Shown here one piece after another: positions 1 to 7,020 of a stretch of 16,163 nt of DNA. The stretch is from NCBI GenBank assembly GCA_030590585.1, contig JAUUYD010000007.1, positions 1 to 16,163 of the forward strand. The letters are read 5' to 3'. This DNA comes from Spirochaeta sp. Lineage in GTDB: Bacteria; Spirochaetota; Spirochaetia; Spirochaetales_E; Spirochaetaceae_B. How positions within the stretch are numbered: position 1 is the stretch's first letter; each line of letters starts with the position of its first letter. Under the pieces are notes generated by a model. It ran no database searches. It saw only the letters and a program-made list of their open reading frames with translations, and had not been told where the DNA came from. Made by a program: the position numbers and the translations under genes.

Positions 1-50
1 CAGAGGTCTGCAAATGTGAGGACGTCAACGGTTTTATCTTTCACTGTCAC
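1..50 (-). CDS. partial: start of a probable PfkB-family sugar kinase
   Basis: Only the first codons are inside the window. Reading leftward from a GTG at 48-50 (or a second in-frame GTG at 42-44) gives VTVKDKTVDVLTFADL with no stop to the edge. The DVLTFADL segment resembles the first beta strand and turn of ribokinase/PfkB sugar kinases, which usually begin xDVLTFGDLxVDL. The start lies three bases past the stop of the SIS gene, so the two are probably co-transcribed and translationally coupled. A sugar kinase next to a sugar-phosphate isomerase under a DeoR regulator is a common catabolic layout. Sixteen residues are too few to exclude another family. Confidence 0.45.
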   Translation of the reverse strand, partial: MTVKDKTVDVLTFADL

Positions 51-53
51 AAC

Positions 54-1088
54 CTATAGTTTTATCCAGGGTGTAAGGTCAGCAGGATTATCCGGATCAA
101 TTCCAATCTTTACTGCTTTCTCCAGGCTGAGAAGCTGGGGTATGAATATAAAGGGGATACCCAGAACCTCCCGGTGTTTGACTTTCGGCAGCGGAATGCA
201 CAAATCTGCAGCCGTAATATCTGCTCCCGAACCGGTAACCACTGCAACACTGCCTTTCTCGAGATAATCCCTAACCAGATTCGTCTGCAGCTCATCTTTT
301 GGATCAGACAGAAAGAAGATAATCAGGGTTTTCTCATTGAAGAGCACTGCCGGTCCATGTCTGGAATCAAGCAGATTGTAATGATTTGATGGAAGCTGGC
401 AGATTTCCTTGAAAGCCAGAGCGCCCTCCTCTGCAATTCCTTCAACGACACCATCAGCAAGAACAACAGCATGTGTCCAATCTCTGCCGGCAATACCCTT
501 TATCTGCTCTGCATACTTATTTATATATCCGGGTCCTGAATCAATCATCTATCTGATTTCATTTATCAGAGTGGGTTGAGAAGTCAGCAGCCCGGAAAGA
601 TAGAGCAATATCATATAGAGATTCGTCACAGTCCTTGTCTGGCAGACACTCTCATCAAATGCCCAGGGAAACTCCAGGTTCATAACAGACATGGCCCCAA
701 TGGGTGATTCCTTAACCATACTAATCGAGAGGACATCAACATCCATCTTCTCCTTGATTTTCTCTATGGCAAGAATTATCTCACTGGTTTGACCGGATCG
801 TGAGGGGACTATTATGAGGGCATCTTCAAATATTCCGAAATATTCTTCCGAATTAACCAGGACATCTCCGGCAGGAAATGCGAAGACATCATTTTTCCCA
901 TATCGGCGTAAGGTTTTCTCAGCCGATTTGGAAATGCTGTAGCTTGAGCCGCAGCCGATAAAAATGGTTGTCTTCCGGCTTTGAAGCAAGTCGGTGATTA
1001 TGCCTTTCTCATTAAACTCATCCAGATATTTGATGCTTTTCTGCAATGCTTCGTATTGTGAGAAAATTTCCAAATTTGTTTTATTCAT
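54..1088 (-). pseudogene. SIS-domain sugar-phosphate isomerase/deglycase, split by an in-frame TAG
   Basis: Two ORFs lie end to end in the same frame: 179 codons (1088-552), a TAG at 549-551, then ATG and 164 codons ending with TAG at 54-56. Joined, they would make about 344 residues, the normal length of AgaS/FrlB/GlmS-type tandem SIS proteins that isomerise or deaminate ketose and amino-sugar phosphates. The first part holds SIS lobe 1, with GCGSSYS (45-51) and SRSGQTSE (96-103). The second holds lobe 2, with EGALAFKEI and RHGP, which correspond to the GlmS/AgaS EGALxxKEI and HGP active-site segments. The break falls in the linker between lobes, and no residues are missing. An AGGAG ribosome site (1095-1099) precedes the first ATG; none precedes the second. 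It may be a nonsense mutant, a sequencing error, or two coupled half-proteins restarting at TAGATG. The substrate is unknown. Confidence 0.7.
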
Positions 1089-1101
1089 TCCACGCTCCTG
1101 T

Positions 1102-1872
1102 TTAAACTCTTATTATTTTATCAGTTATATTGTCGAAAAGTTTCACTGACTCAGGGTCCAGTCCGTCATCGGTAATGATTGCATTTATTTCGTTAAAGCC
1201 GGCAAGAAACACAGGAGCCAGATTATTGAATTTTGTATGATCGGCCATGATGATTACGGTCTCGGCCATACTGATGATTTCTCTATCCACCTGAGTTTCC
1301 GTGAGATTGTCATTGGTGAGCCCATAGTTGGAATGAATGGATCTGACCCCGATAAACAGCTTGTTCGCCCGGAGAGCCTGAAGTTCCCTGACCGCCATTT
1401 TACCAAGAAAGGACTGCTCAGACTCCCTGTATGTTCCACCGATGGATATCAGGTTGATCTTGTTTTTCAGACATACAGTTTTGTTAATAACAAGAAGCGA
1501 ATTCGTAATAATAGTTAGATTTTGAATTTCACTGAGATAAGGTATCAGGTACATTGTAGTCGTACCGCTGGAGATGAATATGATATCCCCGTCCTCCACC
1601 ATTTTTGCCGCAGCCCGGCCGATCCGATTCTTCTCATTCTTCATTTCGTCAAAACGGTCAAAAACCGGCATTTCGGATTTGTAGTTTTCAGCAGCCCTGG
1701 CTCCGCCGAGAACGCGGTGAAGCCGATTATCCGCATTCAGATCAGTCAGATCTCTTCGAATCGTTGCTTCACTGACATTAAAATCCCGGCAGAGATCTTC
1801 CACACTGATGCTTTCATACTCATCGAGCTTTTTGAGAATCGCATCCTGTCTGGACTTTTTTTTAGCTGACAT
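1102..1872 (-). CDS. DeoR-family transcriptional regulator
   Basis: This 256-residue protein has the usual DeoR length and order. An N-terminal winged HTH spans about 8-58, with recognition helix SEATIRRDLTDL (34-45). A DeoRC effector domain follows, with SSGTTTMYLI, the IGGTYRE segment, LFIGVRSI, and a closing segment around IIMADHTKF. DeoRC domains are related to ribose-5-phosphate isomerase and bind phosphorylated sugars, so the ligand is probably an intermediate of the downstream SIS/kinase pathway. The ATG at 1872 is supported by a GGAG site at 1881-1884 with 8-base spacing. The SIS gene starts 13 bases past the stop, which indicates one operon. A palindrome covering the -10 box upstream suggests autorepression. 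Confidence 0.9.
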   Translation of the reverse strand: MSAKKKSRQDAILKKLDEYESISVEDLCRDFNVSEATIRRDLTDLNADNRLHRVLGGARAAENYKSEMPVFDRFDEMKNEKNRIGRAAAKMVEDGDIIFISSGTTTMYLIPYLSEIQNLTIITNSLLVINKTVCLKNKINLISIGGTYRESEQSFLGKMAVRELQALRANKLFIGVRSIHSNYGLTNDNLTETQVDREIISMAETVIIMADHTKFNNLAPVFLAGFNEINAIITDDGLDPESVKLFDNITDKIIRV

Positions 1873-1907
1873 AATGATGGCTCCATGGACAAGTTATCAT
1901 GGATTTT

Positions 1908-1924
1908 ATGATTATATCAATCAT
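1908..1924. promoter_or_regulatory. palindromic operator candidate 1 (over the -10 box)
   Basis: The sequence ATGATTATATCAATCAT has 6-bp inverted arms ATGATT/AATCAT around 5 bases. It contains the TATAAT of the regulator promoter, so a protein bound here would block RNA polymerase. The first copy of a repeated GTTATCAT lies just to its left (1893-1900). Confidence 0.5.
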
Positions 1925-1939
1925 TTTTCTGTATTTTAA
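1911..1939 (-). promoter_or_regulatory. promoter of the DeoR-SIS-kinase operon
   Basis: On the minus strand a perfect TATAAT (1911-1916) lies 17 bp downstream of TTAAAA (1934-1939, 4 of 6 match to TTGACA). The expected start site is near 1904, giving a leader of about 30 bases before the DeoR ATG with its GGAG site. Confidence 0.55.
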
Positions 1940-1976
1940 AATATTACTGGCTACAGTTATCATATTTAAAATCTTT

Positions 1977-1993
1977 ATGATTATTTCAATCAT
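1977..1993. promoter_or_regulatory. palindromic operator candidate 2
   Basis: The sequence ATGATTATTTCAATCAT differs from candidate 1 at a single base in the non-palindromic centre. Flanking TTT and TTTT are also conserved, and a second GTTATCAT occurs to its left (1956-1963). The centres are 69 bp apart, suited to cooperative binding or looping. It could also affect the divergent DinB-family gene. Confidence 0.5.
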
Positions 1994-2066
1994 TTTGTAA
2001 TTGATTTTCACTGAACACAGAATTGTACTTAAAAATACCTTATGATTTCATCTGAGGAGGCCGTCC

Positions 2067-2546
2067 ATGAATGAAAAAATGCTCCAGGAAAACCTGCGGG
2101 AAATGCTAAGTGGGGGTGCCGCCCATATCGGAATTGAAAGTGCTCTTGAAGGCTTCCCCGCGGATCGGGCCGGAGAACTGGTAGAGCCTCTGAAACATTC
2201 CATGTGGATGCTTGTTGAACATCTGCGCATCGTAAACCGGGATCTGATTGACTGGGTTTCAGCCGAAGAGTATGAAGAAAAGCCCTACCCTTCCGGCTAC
2301 TGGCCCGCTCCCGAGCCGCCGACTCCAGAGGCCTGGGTTGAGGCACAAATCTCAATCAAACGGGATATGGATATCATGAAGGGTTGGCTCGACGATAATA
2401 ATGTCGATATCACCGCCCCCTTGAAACGGCGGTCTTCCCATTCCGCGTTACGAGAAATTCTGCTCACCATCGCTCACAACGGGTATCATATCGGGCAGAT
2501 GGTGGATCTGCGTGCTCTCCTGGGTGTACCGGTTAAGGACAGTTAG
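2067..2546 (+). CDS. DinB/YfiT-like four-helix metal protein
   Basis: The 159 residues match the size of the DinB superfamily. The family's three metal-binding histidines are visible: H52 in the helix SMWMLVEHLR, and H137 plus H141 in HNGYHIGQ near the C-terminus. Members include thiol-dependent S-transferases and many damage- or stress-induced proteins of unknown activity, so the reaction here cannot be stated. It is cytoplasmic, with no signal peptide. A strong ribosome site (GAGGAGG, about 2054-2060) precedes the ATG. It is the only protein gene on the plus strand, is transcribed away from the DeoR gene, and converges on the fructokinase gene with 39 bases between them. It ends in TAG, which shows that TAG is an ordinary stop in this genome. 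Confidence 0.8.
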   Translation: MNEKMLQENLREMLSGGAAHIGIESALEGFPADRAGELVEPLKHSMWMLVEHLRIVNRDLIDWVSAEEYEEKPYPSGYWPAPEPPTPEAWVEAQISIKRDMDIMKGWLDDNNVDITAPLKRRSSHSALREILLTIAHNGYHIGQMVDLRALLGVPVKDS

Positions 2547-2585
2547 AGTATTTGTTCTATTATTTAAGATTGACCTCTACCGCCG

Positions 2586-3530
2586 TCAGCCGTCGAGATT
2601 CTTCGCTTCGGCCATCTCGGCGGCGGTTGGCGGATCGGCCCCCTGCCGGGCACAGTTCAGGCTGGATGCCTTCACGGCAAATCGAACTGCGTCCAGAGCT
2701 TCCTCTTTACTGAGTTCGCTGGCCGTTCTGGCCGATAAACGGCCCATCTCCTGCAGCCGGACCAGCAGGGCGGCATGAAAGGTGTCTCCGGCTCCGATAG
2801 TATCCTTCACTTCCACCCAATATTCCGGAGTTTCAACACGGTAAGATGATCCGAGTAATACTGCACCGTCCTTACCCCTGGTTAAGACAACAATTCCAGC
2901 ACCTTTTGCAAGCCAGTCCAAAGCGCTCTCTTCTGAAGAACGCTCAGGATAGAGCCAATCGAGATCGGCAGTGCTCACCTTCACGATGGTAGACAAACCG
3001 GCCAGTTCTTCCATCTCAGCGATATAAGCAGCCTTATCTCCCACCATTAGAGAGCGGACATTGGGATCGAAGGAAATGGCCCTCTTCCCAGATTCTCTGC
3101 GGATAAGATTCTTAATGGTTTCAGCCTGAGGTTCCAGCAGCAGAGAAATGGAACCGAACTCAAGGCAGTCCACAGAATCTGGAAACGACTCAGGAATATC
3201 AACCGAAGCCAGGTTACGATCTGCAGTATTCTCGGTGTAGAAGACGTATCGGGGTTCTTTACCGTTTTCTATTTTCACAAAGGCCAGGGTGGAAAGGCGG
3301 TCGGACCGCCGGGTGTAGGAGGTGTCTACACCTTCACTGCTCAGCCGGTTATAGAGCATATCTCCAAAAAAATCCCGGGATATCTTTCCCAGAAATCCCG
3401 TCGGGGCACCCAGGCGGGCAGCCGCTATGGCCAGGTTGAACGGAGAGCCGCCGGGGCATGGAGCATACAGTAATTCTTTTCCGGGTTGAGGAACAAAATC
3501 GATGAGGGCTTCACCACAGCTGATAATCAT
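2586..3530 (-). CDS. fructokinase (PfkB family)
   Basis: The enzyme probably phosphorylates the fructose released by the adjacent sucrose phosphorylase, with ATP, to fructose-6-phosphate. The 314-residue product shows both PfkB signatures: GGSPFNLAIAAARLG near residue 27 and DTIGAGDTFHAAL near 245-257. The catalytic base is D249 in the GAGD anion-hole motif, and DPNVR is near 156. The opening SCGEALIDFVP is typical of bacterial fructokinases. I chose the ATG at 3530 because an AGAGGT site (3539-3544) stands 8 bases away; a GTG two codons upstream would leave only 2 bases. The gene starts about 24 bases after the sucrose phosphorylase stop, so the two form an operon. Another ketose or 2-keto-3-deoxygluconate could be the substrate, but context favours fructose. 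Confidence 0.85.
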   Translation of the reverse strand: MIISCGEALIDFVPQPGKELLYAPCPGGSPFNLAIAAARLGAPTGFLGKISRDFFGDMLYNRLSSEGVDTSYTRRSDRLSTLAFVKIENGKEPRYVFYTENTADRNLASVDIPESFPDSVDCLEFGSISLLLEPQAETIKNLIRRESGKRAISFDPNVRSLMVGDKAAYIAEMEELAGLSTIVKVSTADLDWLYPERSSEESALDWLAKGAGIVVLTRGKDGAVLLGSSYRVETPEYWVEVKDTIGAGDTFHAALLVRLQEMGRLSARTASELSKEEALDAVRFAVKASSLNCARQGADPPTAAEMAEAKNLDG

Positions 3531-3554
3531 AAGCACTTACCTCTGACTCTATGT

Positions 3555-4997
3555 TTATATATTGAAGGCTCTCTGTCCATCGGGTGTTAATACATCAATC
3601 TGCGCCTGATGATGCTTGAAGTCGACTTTGAGAGCGGCCTCATACTCTCCGGTTTTCCGCTTGATAACAAGCACTTCACCCTCAGCTTCAAGGGTCAATT
3701 CAATTTCATTACCACCAAAAGCCGGCTCCGAATTGCGAAACTTCATCAGCTTCAGAAGACGTTTTACGACAGGCCTCTGAAGCTCAGCTTCGGCTTCCCC
3801 TACACTGTAACTGTGCCTGTTGATATCCCTGCCCTGATGTGTTTCTTCCACCAGTTGAATATCGTTAGACCCGGCTAAAAGTCCGACATAATAAACCTGT
3901 GGAATACCCGGGGCAAAAAACTGAACGGCACGGGCTGCAAGGTATGCATCATCATCCTCACCGAGAGCTGAATAATAGCTGCAGTTAATCTGGTAAAGAT
4001 CGAGATTCCCGTAGTCGGCAGAAGAATAGCGCCGATTCATATTGGAGCCCTTTTCATAAAGGGATGTTACTGTGAAATCAATCTGATCAGGACTGAGAAG
4101 ATCTGCCGCATCCACCACACCGATACCGTCATGGGTATCCAATGTCGTAATACAGTTACGGGGACATTTTTGCAGCCAGCCGGCAAGAGGAGATGCATCC
4201 CCGGAATAAAAGGCATACAGAATAAGCATGGGCAGAGCAAAATCATAAACCGGCATATCCCATCCGGCCAGGAGCTCCTGATAAGAATAATGTTCATGAA
4301 CTTCCGGAAGCAGTTCTACAGCAAATGGTGCAGTTATTGCCCTGCAGCGGTTAAAAAGCTCGACAATTTCCGGCTCTTCAAAAAAGAATCGGGTTCCGGG
4401 CTTCTTGGTTACATAACCGGCGGCATCCAGTCTGATCATCTTGATACCCGGATGACGGCAAAGAGCTGAAAGCTCTTCCTGCAGCCAGCTTCGGCCGGTC
4501 TCTGAGAAGACGTCGATGTCAATCTGCTCTTCACTGAAAGTGCACCAGACATATCTGGTACTTCCATCTGCGAAAGTAATCGGAATCCAGGGATCTCTTG
4601 GTTTTCGTGTATAGATTTTCTTACGGTCCTCCTCGGAAACACCATCGGGGTAGAGCCGGTCCACAGGAATAAAGAGTCCATCCCAGTCGGATTCGGGGCC
4701 CTTCTTTTTCCAGTCCAGAAACCAGGAAGAGAGAGATGATACATGGTTCATCATGAAATCCACCGTCAGATCGAAATCTTCTCCCAGTCTCTCCACATCC
4801 TCCCAGCTGCCGAAGCTCTTGTCGACTTCTCTATACGTAACAGGGGCGAATCCTCTATCGGCTGAAGAAGGATAAAAAGGAAGCAGATGAATACCAACAA
4901 GGGCGTCGCTGAGAAGGGCTTTCAAAAACTCATGAAGCTCCGGGATATTCCGGCCCAGGCTATCCGCATAAGTAATTAATTGTATACCGTTTTTCAA
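3555..4997 (-). CDS. sucrose phosphorylase (GH13 subfamily 18)
   Basis: The enzyme cleaves sucrose with phosphate to alpha-D-glucose-1-phosphate and fructose in the cytoplasm. The product has 480 residues, the family's usual length. Catalytic residues fit the GH13_18 pattern: nucleophile D191 (IRLDAAGY), acid/base E232 (PEVHEHY) and transition-state stabiliser D290 (TLDTHDGIG). The acceptor-loop segment NLDLYQIN and the phosphorylase signature GRDINRH match Bifidobacterium-type sucrose phosphorylase, which argues against glucosylglycerol or sucrose-6-phosphate phosphorylases. The start is a TTG at 4995-4997. No ATG or GTG lies in frame upstream before a stop, and the family begins MKNxxQLITYAD. 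The ribosome site is weak (GGCGGG-like). No sucrose transporter is within the window. Confidence 0.92.
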   Translation of the reverse strand: MKNGIQLITYADSLGRNIPELHEFLKALLSDALVGIHLLPFYPSSADRGFAPVTYREVDKSFGSWEDVERLGEDFDLTVDFMMNHVSSLSSWFLDWKKKGPESDWDGLFIPVDRLYPDGVSEEDRKKIYTRKPRDPWIPITFADGSTRYVWCTFSEEQIDIDVFSETGRSWLQEELSALCRHPGIKMIRLDAAGYVTKKPGTRFFFEEPEIVELFNRCRAITAPFAVELLPEVHEHYSYQELLAGWDMPVYDFALPMLILYAFYSGDASPLAGWLQKCPRNCITTLDTHDGIGVVDAADLLSPDQIDFTVTSLYEKGSNMNRRYSSADYGNLDLYQINCSYYSALGEDDDAYLAARAVQFFAPGIPQVYYVGLLAGSNDIQLVEETHQGRDINRHSYSVGEAEAELQRPVVKRLLKLMKFRNSEPAFGGNEIELTLEAEGEVLVIKRKTGEYEAALKVDFKHHQAQIDVLTPDGQRAFNI

Positions 4998-5046
4998 ACT
5001 GCCCGCCGATGTGTATTGATAGTCTGTTATTAAAGATTAGTCTGGA

Positions 5047-5091
5047 GGGATTTCGTATTCAAGGAGAGCTGAAGGCTTCATCTGAAATCCC
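5047..5091. repeat. inverted repeat upstream of the sucrose phosphorylase gene
   Basis: GGGATTTC (5047-5054) and GAAATCCC (5084-5091) form a perfect 8-bp inverted repeat with a 29-base gap that contains GAAGGCTTC. It lies about 50 bp upstream of the sucrose phosphorylase start, between that gene and the tRNA promoter. It could be an operator or an untranslated hairpin. I saw no convincing -35/-10 pair for the sucrose operon. Confidence 0.3.
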
Positions 5092-5123
5092 CACCGGCTC
5101 GCCTCGCCTCGCCAGATGCCTCG

Positions 5124-5153
5124 TTGACATGGCTCCCCTTAAACCGCTATATT
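5124..5153 (+). promoter_or_regulatory. promoter of tRNA-Pro
   Basis: A perfect TTGACA (5124-5129) and TATATT (5148-5153, 5 of 6) are separated by 18 bp. The expected start site is near 5160, about 16 bases before the mature tRNA 5' end. Confidence 0.65.
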
Positions 5154-5175
5154 GTGCTTCGTCTTATTGACATAA

Positions 5176-5249
5176 CGGGCTGTAGCGCAGGGGTTTAGCG
5201 TACTTGTCTGGGGGACAAGGGGTCGGCAGTTCAAATCTGCCCAGCCCGA
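5176..5249 (+). tRNA. tRNA-Pro (anticodon GGG)
   Basis: A full 74-base cloverleaf can be folded by eye. The acceptor stem is CGGGCTG/CAGCCCG (7 of 7). The D stem is GCGC/GCGT with one G-T pair. The anticodon stem is CTTGT/ACAAG around the loop CTGGGGG (anticodon GGG). The T stem is GGCAG/CTGCC around TTCAAAT, and the discriminator base is A. CCA is not encoded. A good promoter lies upstream and a terminator directly downstream. Its 3' half recurs 1,729 bp to the right. Confidence 0.95.
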
Positions 5250-5291
5250 TAAGAGAAAAGGGTGGTACCTTAGTGGGTATCACCCTTTTTT
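5205..5291 (+). repeat. direct repeat, left copy (tRNA-Pro 3' half plus terminator)
   Basis: These 87 bases match 6934-7020 at a constant offset of 1,729, with four mismatches by eye (5211, 5256, 5265, 5281). The block starts in the anticodon stem and runs to the T-tract of the terminator. That left limit is where tyrosine-recombinase attachment sites in tRNA genes typically begin. Confidence 0.85.
5256..5291 (+). terminator. rho-independent terminator of tRNA-Pro
   Basis: A stem of about 14 bp (AAAAGGGTGGTACC paired with GGTATCACCCTTTT, one G-T pair) with a short TTAGTG loop runs into six Ts. It begins 7 bases after the tRNA. Confidence 0.85.
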
Positions 5292-5339
5292 ATCAGCATT
5301 ATCAGTCATCTACGGACAGTTTCATAATAGCGATTATCT

Positions 5340-5372
5340 TCACCGTATCACAATACAAACCGGAGATCTTAA
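5340..5372 (-). pseudogene. 3'-terminal scrap of a lactonase-like gene
   Basis: On the minus strand this reads LRSPVCIVIR and then TGA. The intact lactonase at 10110-11165 ends GSPVCIVIL. At DNA level 20 bases match with two differences (5345-5364 against the corresponding end of the lactonase gene), and both differences are synonymous third positions. A TAG lies a few codons upstream, so only the tail remains. It sits 12 bases past the ATPase stop, inside the repeat-bounded segment. The match is short and could be coincidence. Confidence 0.35.
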
Positions 5373-5384
5373 AAACAACTAAAC

Positions 5385-6701
5385 TCATTTTAACGGGAAT
5401 TTATATGTCATGTAGAGTGGATAACTGTGCATTCCCACTTCATTATTAATCTCAAAATTACGGCTGCTGATTCTTGTTCGATAAGGTGAATTGTATTTTT
5501 GAGAGAAGACGTTAAGACTCTTCAGCTTTCCTGATAAACCTGCCTTTACTTCAATGGGATACACAGCTCCATTCCATTCCTTAACAAATTCAATCTCCGA
5601 GGTGTTATTGGCCCAGGAAAATAGTGGCTTTGAATCTGTATATAGTAATTCCTGGGCAACAAAATTTTCGCAAAAAGCACCCTTGAAAGTAGCAAATAGA
5701 TTATTCTGAAGGTAAATAGCTTTTGGAGAAAGATTGCCAAGGGCACCAAGAAGGCCAACATCAAACAGATAGAGTTTGAATCGATTTTCCCTGGTAAATG
5801 CAGTGAAGGGAAGCTCTCCTGAATTCGCAATCTTCACTTTTATGACTAAACCAGCTCCTGTCAGCCAATCAATAGATGATCGTAATTGAGAAAACCGTCC
5901 GCCGGATTTTACCTGTGAGGATACAAACTTCTTGTTTTCTGATGCAAGTTGTGCTGGAATGGCTTCAAACACTGAGACAATTTCACTGGATCTGACTTTA
6001 TCTGAATATTTTGAAAAATCCCCAAGATAGGAAGTAATTAGTTCATTCTGCTTATCACGTGCTTTTTCAAACCCGGAGCTTTTATTTGTCCGATTTTTAA
6101 TGTAGATAGAGATAACTTCCGGCATCCCCCCTACAACCAGGTATTCCTTCAGAATTGTCATCAAATAATTATGAACAATGGAAGGAATTGAGCCGTTGAC
6201 TGTAAGCTGCTCAATATAACTCAAACTTTTTGTATCCCCGATGGCAATGAGGAACTCCTCAAACGACATCGGATACAAGTTTAGAAATGAAACTTTCCCA
6301 ACAGGAAATGCAGACTCAGAATGAACAACACCCAGTAAAGATCCGGCACAGACCAAGGCCAACCGGGGCATATCCTCACAGAAATACTTCAAACTGGTCA
6401 GAGCTCTTGGGCAGTCCTGAATCTCATCAAAAAAAACAATATCATTCTCAATTTCAATAGTTGTACCAAGTACAAATTCTATAAGTTCCAATATTGCACG
6501 GGGAGAAAGACTGCCGTCAAAGATATCAGAGAGTTCTCTATTTTTCTGAAAATTCAGGTAATGAAGATTGTTGAACTCCCGCTTACCGAACTCAGAGAGG
6601 AGAAATGTTTTTCCGGTTTGTCTTACACCGTTGAGAATCAGGGGTTTTCGATTCGATAATTTTTTCCACTCTATTAATTTTTTATATAATGTCCGCTTCA
6701 T
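5385..6701 (-). CDS. AAA-family ATPase with C-terminal DUF4143 domain
   Basis: This 438-residue protein has the two-domain layout of the AAA_14/DUF4143 family. The ATPase part has Walker A GVRQTGKT (25-32), Walker B IVFFDEIQ (D92, E93) and a sensor-like CAGSLLG (118-124). The DUF4143 part follows LKEYLVVGGMPEVI and ends with a PD-(D/E)XK-like core: E371 in SEIEFV, and E384/K386 in PIEVKAG. The physiological role of the family is unknown; members are abundant, patchily distributed and often solitary. No signal peptide or membrane segment is seen. The gene is the only one between the two tRNA-Pro repeats and is AT-richer than its neighbours, which fits horizontal acquisition. The ATG is placed 9 bases past a TATATT box with no Shine-Dalgarno site, suggesting near-leaderless translation. 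Confidence 0.9.
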   Translation of the reverse strand: MKRTLYKKLIEWKKLSNRKPLILNGVRQTGKTFLLSEFGKREFNNLHYLNFQKNRELSDIFDGSLSPRAILELIEFVLGTTIEIENDIVFFDEIQDCPRALTSLKYFCEDMPRLALVCAGSLLGVVHSESAFPVGKVSFLNLYPMSFEEFLIAIGDTKSLSYIEQLTVNGSIPSIVHNYLMTILKEYLVVGGMPEVISIYIKNRTNKSSGFEKARDKQNELITSYLGDFSKYSDKVRSSEIVSVFEAIPAQLASENKKFVSSQVKSGGRFSQLRSSIDWLTGAGLVIKVKIANSGELPFTAFTRENRFKLYLFDVGLLGALGNLSPKAIYLQNNLFATFKGAFCENFVAQELLYTDSKPLFSWANNTSEIEFVKEWNGAVYPIEVKAGLSGKLKSLNVFSQKYNSPYRTRISSRNFEINNEVGMHSYPLYMTYKFPLK

Positions 6702-6710
6702 TATTTATTT

Positions 6711-6739
6711 AATATACATGGATTCGGTCATGAAATCAA
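6711..6739 (-). promoter_or_regulatory. near-leaderless promoter of the ATPase gene
   Basis: On the minus strand TTGATT (6734-6739) and TATATT (6711-6716) are spaced 17 bp apart. Only 9 bases (6702-6710, all A/T) separate the -10 box from the ATG, so the transcript would begin at or within a few bases of the start codon. Confidence 0.55.
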
Positions 6740-6741
6740 TT

Positions 6742-6785
6742 ATTCCTATGTTTATTTGCATGTATTTACATATTTTGATAGGAAT
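6742..6785. repeat. nested inverted repeats upstream of the ATPase promoter
   Basis: ATTCCTAT (6742-6749) and ATAGGAAT (6778-6785) are perfect inverted arms. Between them lies ATGTATTTACAT (6760-6771), with arms ATGTA/TACAT. The structure begins 3 bp upstream of the -35 box, where an activator or repressor could bind. Confidence 0.4.
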
Positions 6786-6933
6786 ATATGTAAAGTAAAA
6801 TCACCTGAGCTATCACATTGTGATGATGGCTCTAGAATCTTAGAACCAAATTGCACGTACAGATTCTTAACTGCTGTAGTACCATCAGTTGTCACAGTAC
6901 CCCCATCCCGTATGGTGTATACACCCCGATTTA

Positions 6934-7020
6934 TGTCTGAGGGACAAGGGGTCGGCAGTTCAAATCTGCCCAGCCCGATAAGAGTAAAGGGTGATACCTT
7001 AGTGGGTATTACCCTTTTTT
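6934..7020 (+). repeat. direct repeat, right copy: tRNA-Pro 3' fragment plus terminator
   Basis: This repeats 5205-5291. Bases 6934-6978 correspond to the tRNA from the anticodon stem to the discriminator. The anticodon loop reads CTGAGGG instead of CTGGGGG. No acceptor 5' strand or D arm is present upstream, so it cannot fold as a tRNA and is a pseudo-tRNA fragment. Confidence 0.85.

Noticed and set aside
549..551. TAG as a recoded sense codon (pyrrolysine-like or suppressor)
   Set aside because: Other intact genes in the window end in TAG (DinB at 2544-2546, the oxidoreductase at 13782-13784, the CsgG-like gene at 8883-8885), and no recoding element is visible.
3531..3536. GTG at 3534-3536 as the fructokinase start
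   Set aside because: It would leave only about 2 bases from the AGAGGT site. The ATG at 3528-3530 is spaced 8 bases and fits the family N-terminus.
5204..5449. Plus-strand ORF reading GQGVGSSNLPSPI
   Set aside because: The N-terminal part is a translation of tRNA-Pro and its terminator, a well-known source of false proteins. The rest has no recognisable features.
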